Shown: positions 63,601-64,000 of the stretch, one piece after another
How the letters are laid out: each line of letters opens with the position of its first letter
Position numbering within the stretch: position 1 is the first letter of the stretch
From: Viscum album
Taxonomy: Eukaryota > Streptophyta > Magnoliopsida > Santalales > Viscaceae
Length of the DNA: 64,000 bases
NCBI GenBank assembly: GCA_963277665.1
Contig: OY728152.1
Location: 1,188,926,357-1,188,990,356 of the forward strand
Direction: 5' to 3'
Made by a program: the position numbers and the translations under genes
Notes under the pieces: model-generated
The model's database searches: none
What the model was told of the DNA's origin: nothing
What the model saw: only the letters and a program-made list of their open reading frames with translations

Positions 63601-64000
63601 AAAATTTACTATTTTCGTGTGTCTGGAAGATTAATAAAGGACTCTTAGAACATTTTATGGATATTTTGAAGAGTTTTGTGATATCTTACTCATTTTGAAC
63701 CATGACTTTCCGAGGAATGTTGGGTAACGAGTGTTAGATTTCAAGGTGTCACAAATTATTTCTATTATGATTGTATTTTATTGGTGGTTTCAACAAAATT
63801 ATTTGTGTTAAAGATATTGTTTAAATGATTTCAGGATTTTGTTGGATGATTATGTGAGTGAAGTAGTGTAATATTGTGGTCATTTAATGTCTAAAAACTT
63901 GTGTGGATCATGCATTAATGGTTTTACATGACTTCTAGTGGTGGTTATGTGATTGGTACAAGGTACTATACTATGAATCCAAGTCATTCACAAACACTAG
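60618..64000. other. unassigned AT-rich DNA to the window end
   Basis: No gene, RNA or certain repeat recognised. A CT-rich patch at about 61,380-61,520 with 'ttttataccctc' could be an old + strand LTR promoter and leader, comparable to about 4,955-5,120. Short (AT)n runs occur at 62,129-62,143 and 62,188-62,203. A 'caaggtgtcaca' near 63,743 resembles an LTR end but has no partner in the window. Confidence 0.35.

Noticed and set aside
1..64000. A prokaryotic-type system, phage or organelle gene cluster
   Set aside because: No dense coding, no ribosome-binding sites, no tRNA or rRNA genes. The DNA is repeat-dense and stop-filled with plant-type retrotransposon signatures.

Overview
The window looks like intergenic DNA from a flowering plant with a large, repeat-filled genome. 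It is very AT-rich except for one GC-richer block at about 40.5-52.1 kb. I found no intact host gene, rRNA or tRNA, and no CRISPR or prokaryote-type locus. Nearly everything I can explain is decayed LTR retrotransposon, and the open reading frames are short and mostly accidental. The plant assignment is inferred from element architecture: Ty3/gypsy elements with long LTRs, primer-binding sites matching initiator tRNA-Met, and Tekay/Del-like gag motifs. The species cannot be told.

Layout. (1) 1-7,781: a + strand LTR element whose 5' LTR enters from the left edge, with a recognisable primer-binding site at 1,859-1,870 and a second LTR copy ending at 7,781. (2) 7.8-40.5 kb: a stack of old minus-strand Ty3/gypsy-like elements. 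The clearest part is an LTR-internal-LTR-internal-LTR chain: LTR A 18,785-23,517, LTR B 26,014-29,700 and LTR C 32,357-36,041. Each LTR is about 3.69 kb once a later insertion in A is subtracted. The two internal regions are only about 2.5-2.7 kb, and both carry gag relics (capsid segment plus zinc-knuckle residues) on the minus strand, with no pol recognised. A related longer LTR type (about 4.7 kb) occurs at about 9.6-14.35 kb, as a fragment at 17.75-18.78 kb, and split across 37.6-40.47 and 53.23-55.07 kb. (3) 40,467-52,100: a younger, GC-richer, + strand Tekay/Del-like element with two LTRs of 4.6-4.84 kb around a 2.2-kb internal region that keeps a broken gag and the integrase C-terminal end. 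It sits inside one of the older minus-strand LTRs. (4) 52,120-53,218: a retroposon with a 14-bp target-site duplication, inserted just beside the Tekay-like element; a relative with a perfect 13-bp duplication lies inside LTR A at 19,332-20,355. (5) 53.2-60.6 kb: more minus-strand LTR sequence. (6) 60.6-64 kb: unassigned AT-rich DNA.

The most interesting signals are: gag-only, very-long-LTR elements that resemble the class called TR-GAG; a roughly 195-bp module present three times in each old LTR; 50-bp-class minisatellites in several LTR families; and an apparently non-coding 1.0-1.1-kb retroposon family. All alignments were made by eye, so outer boundaries of old LTRs are approximate.
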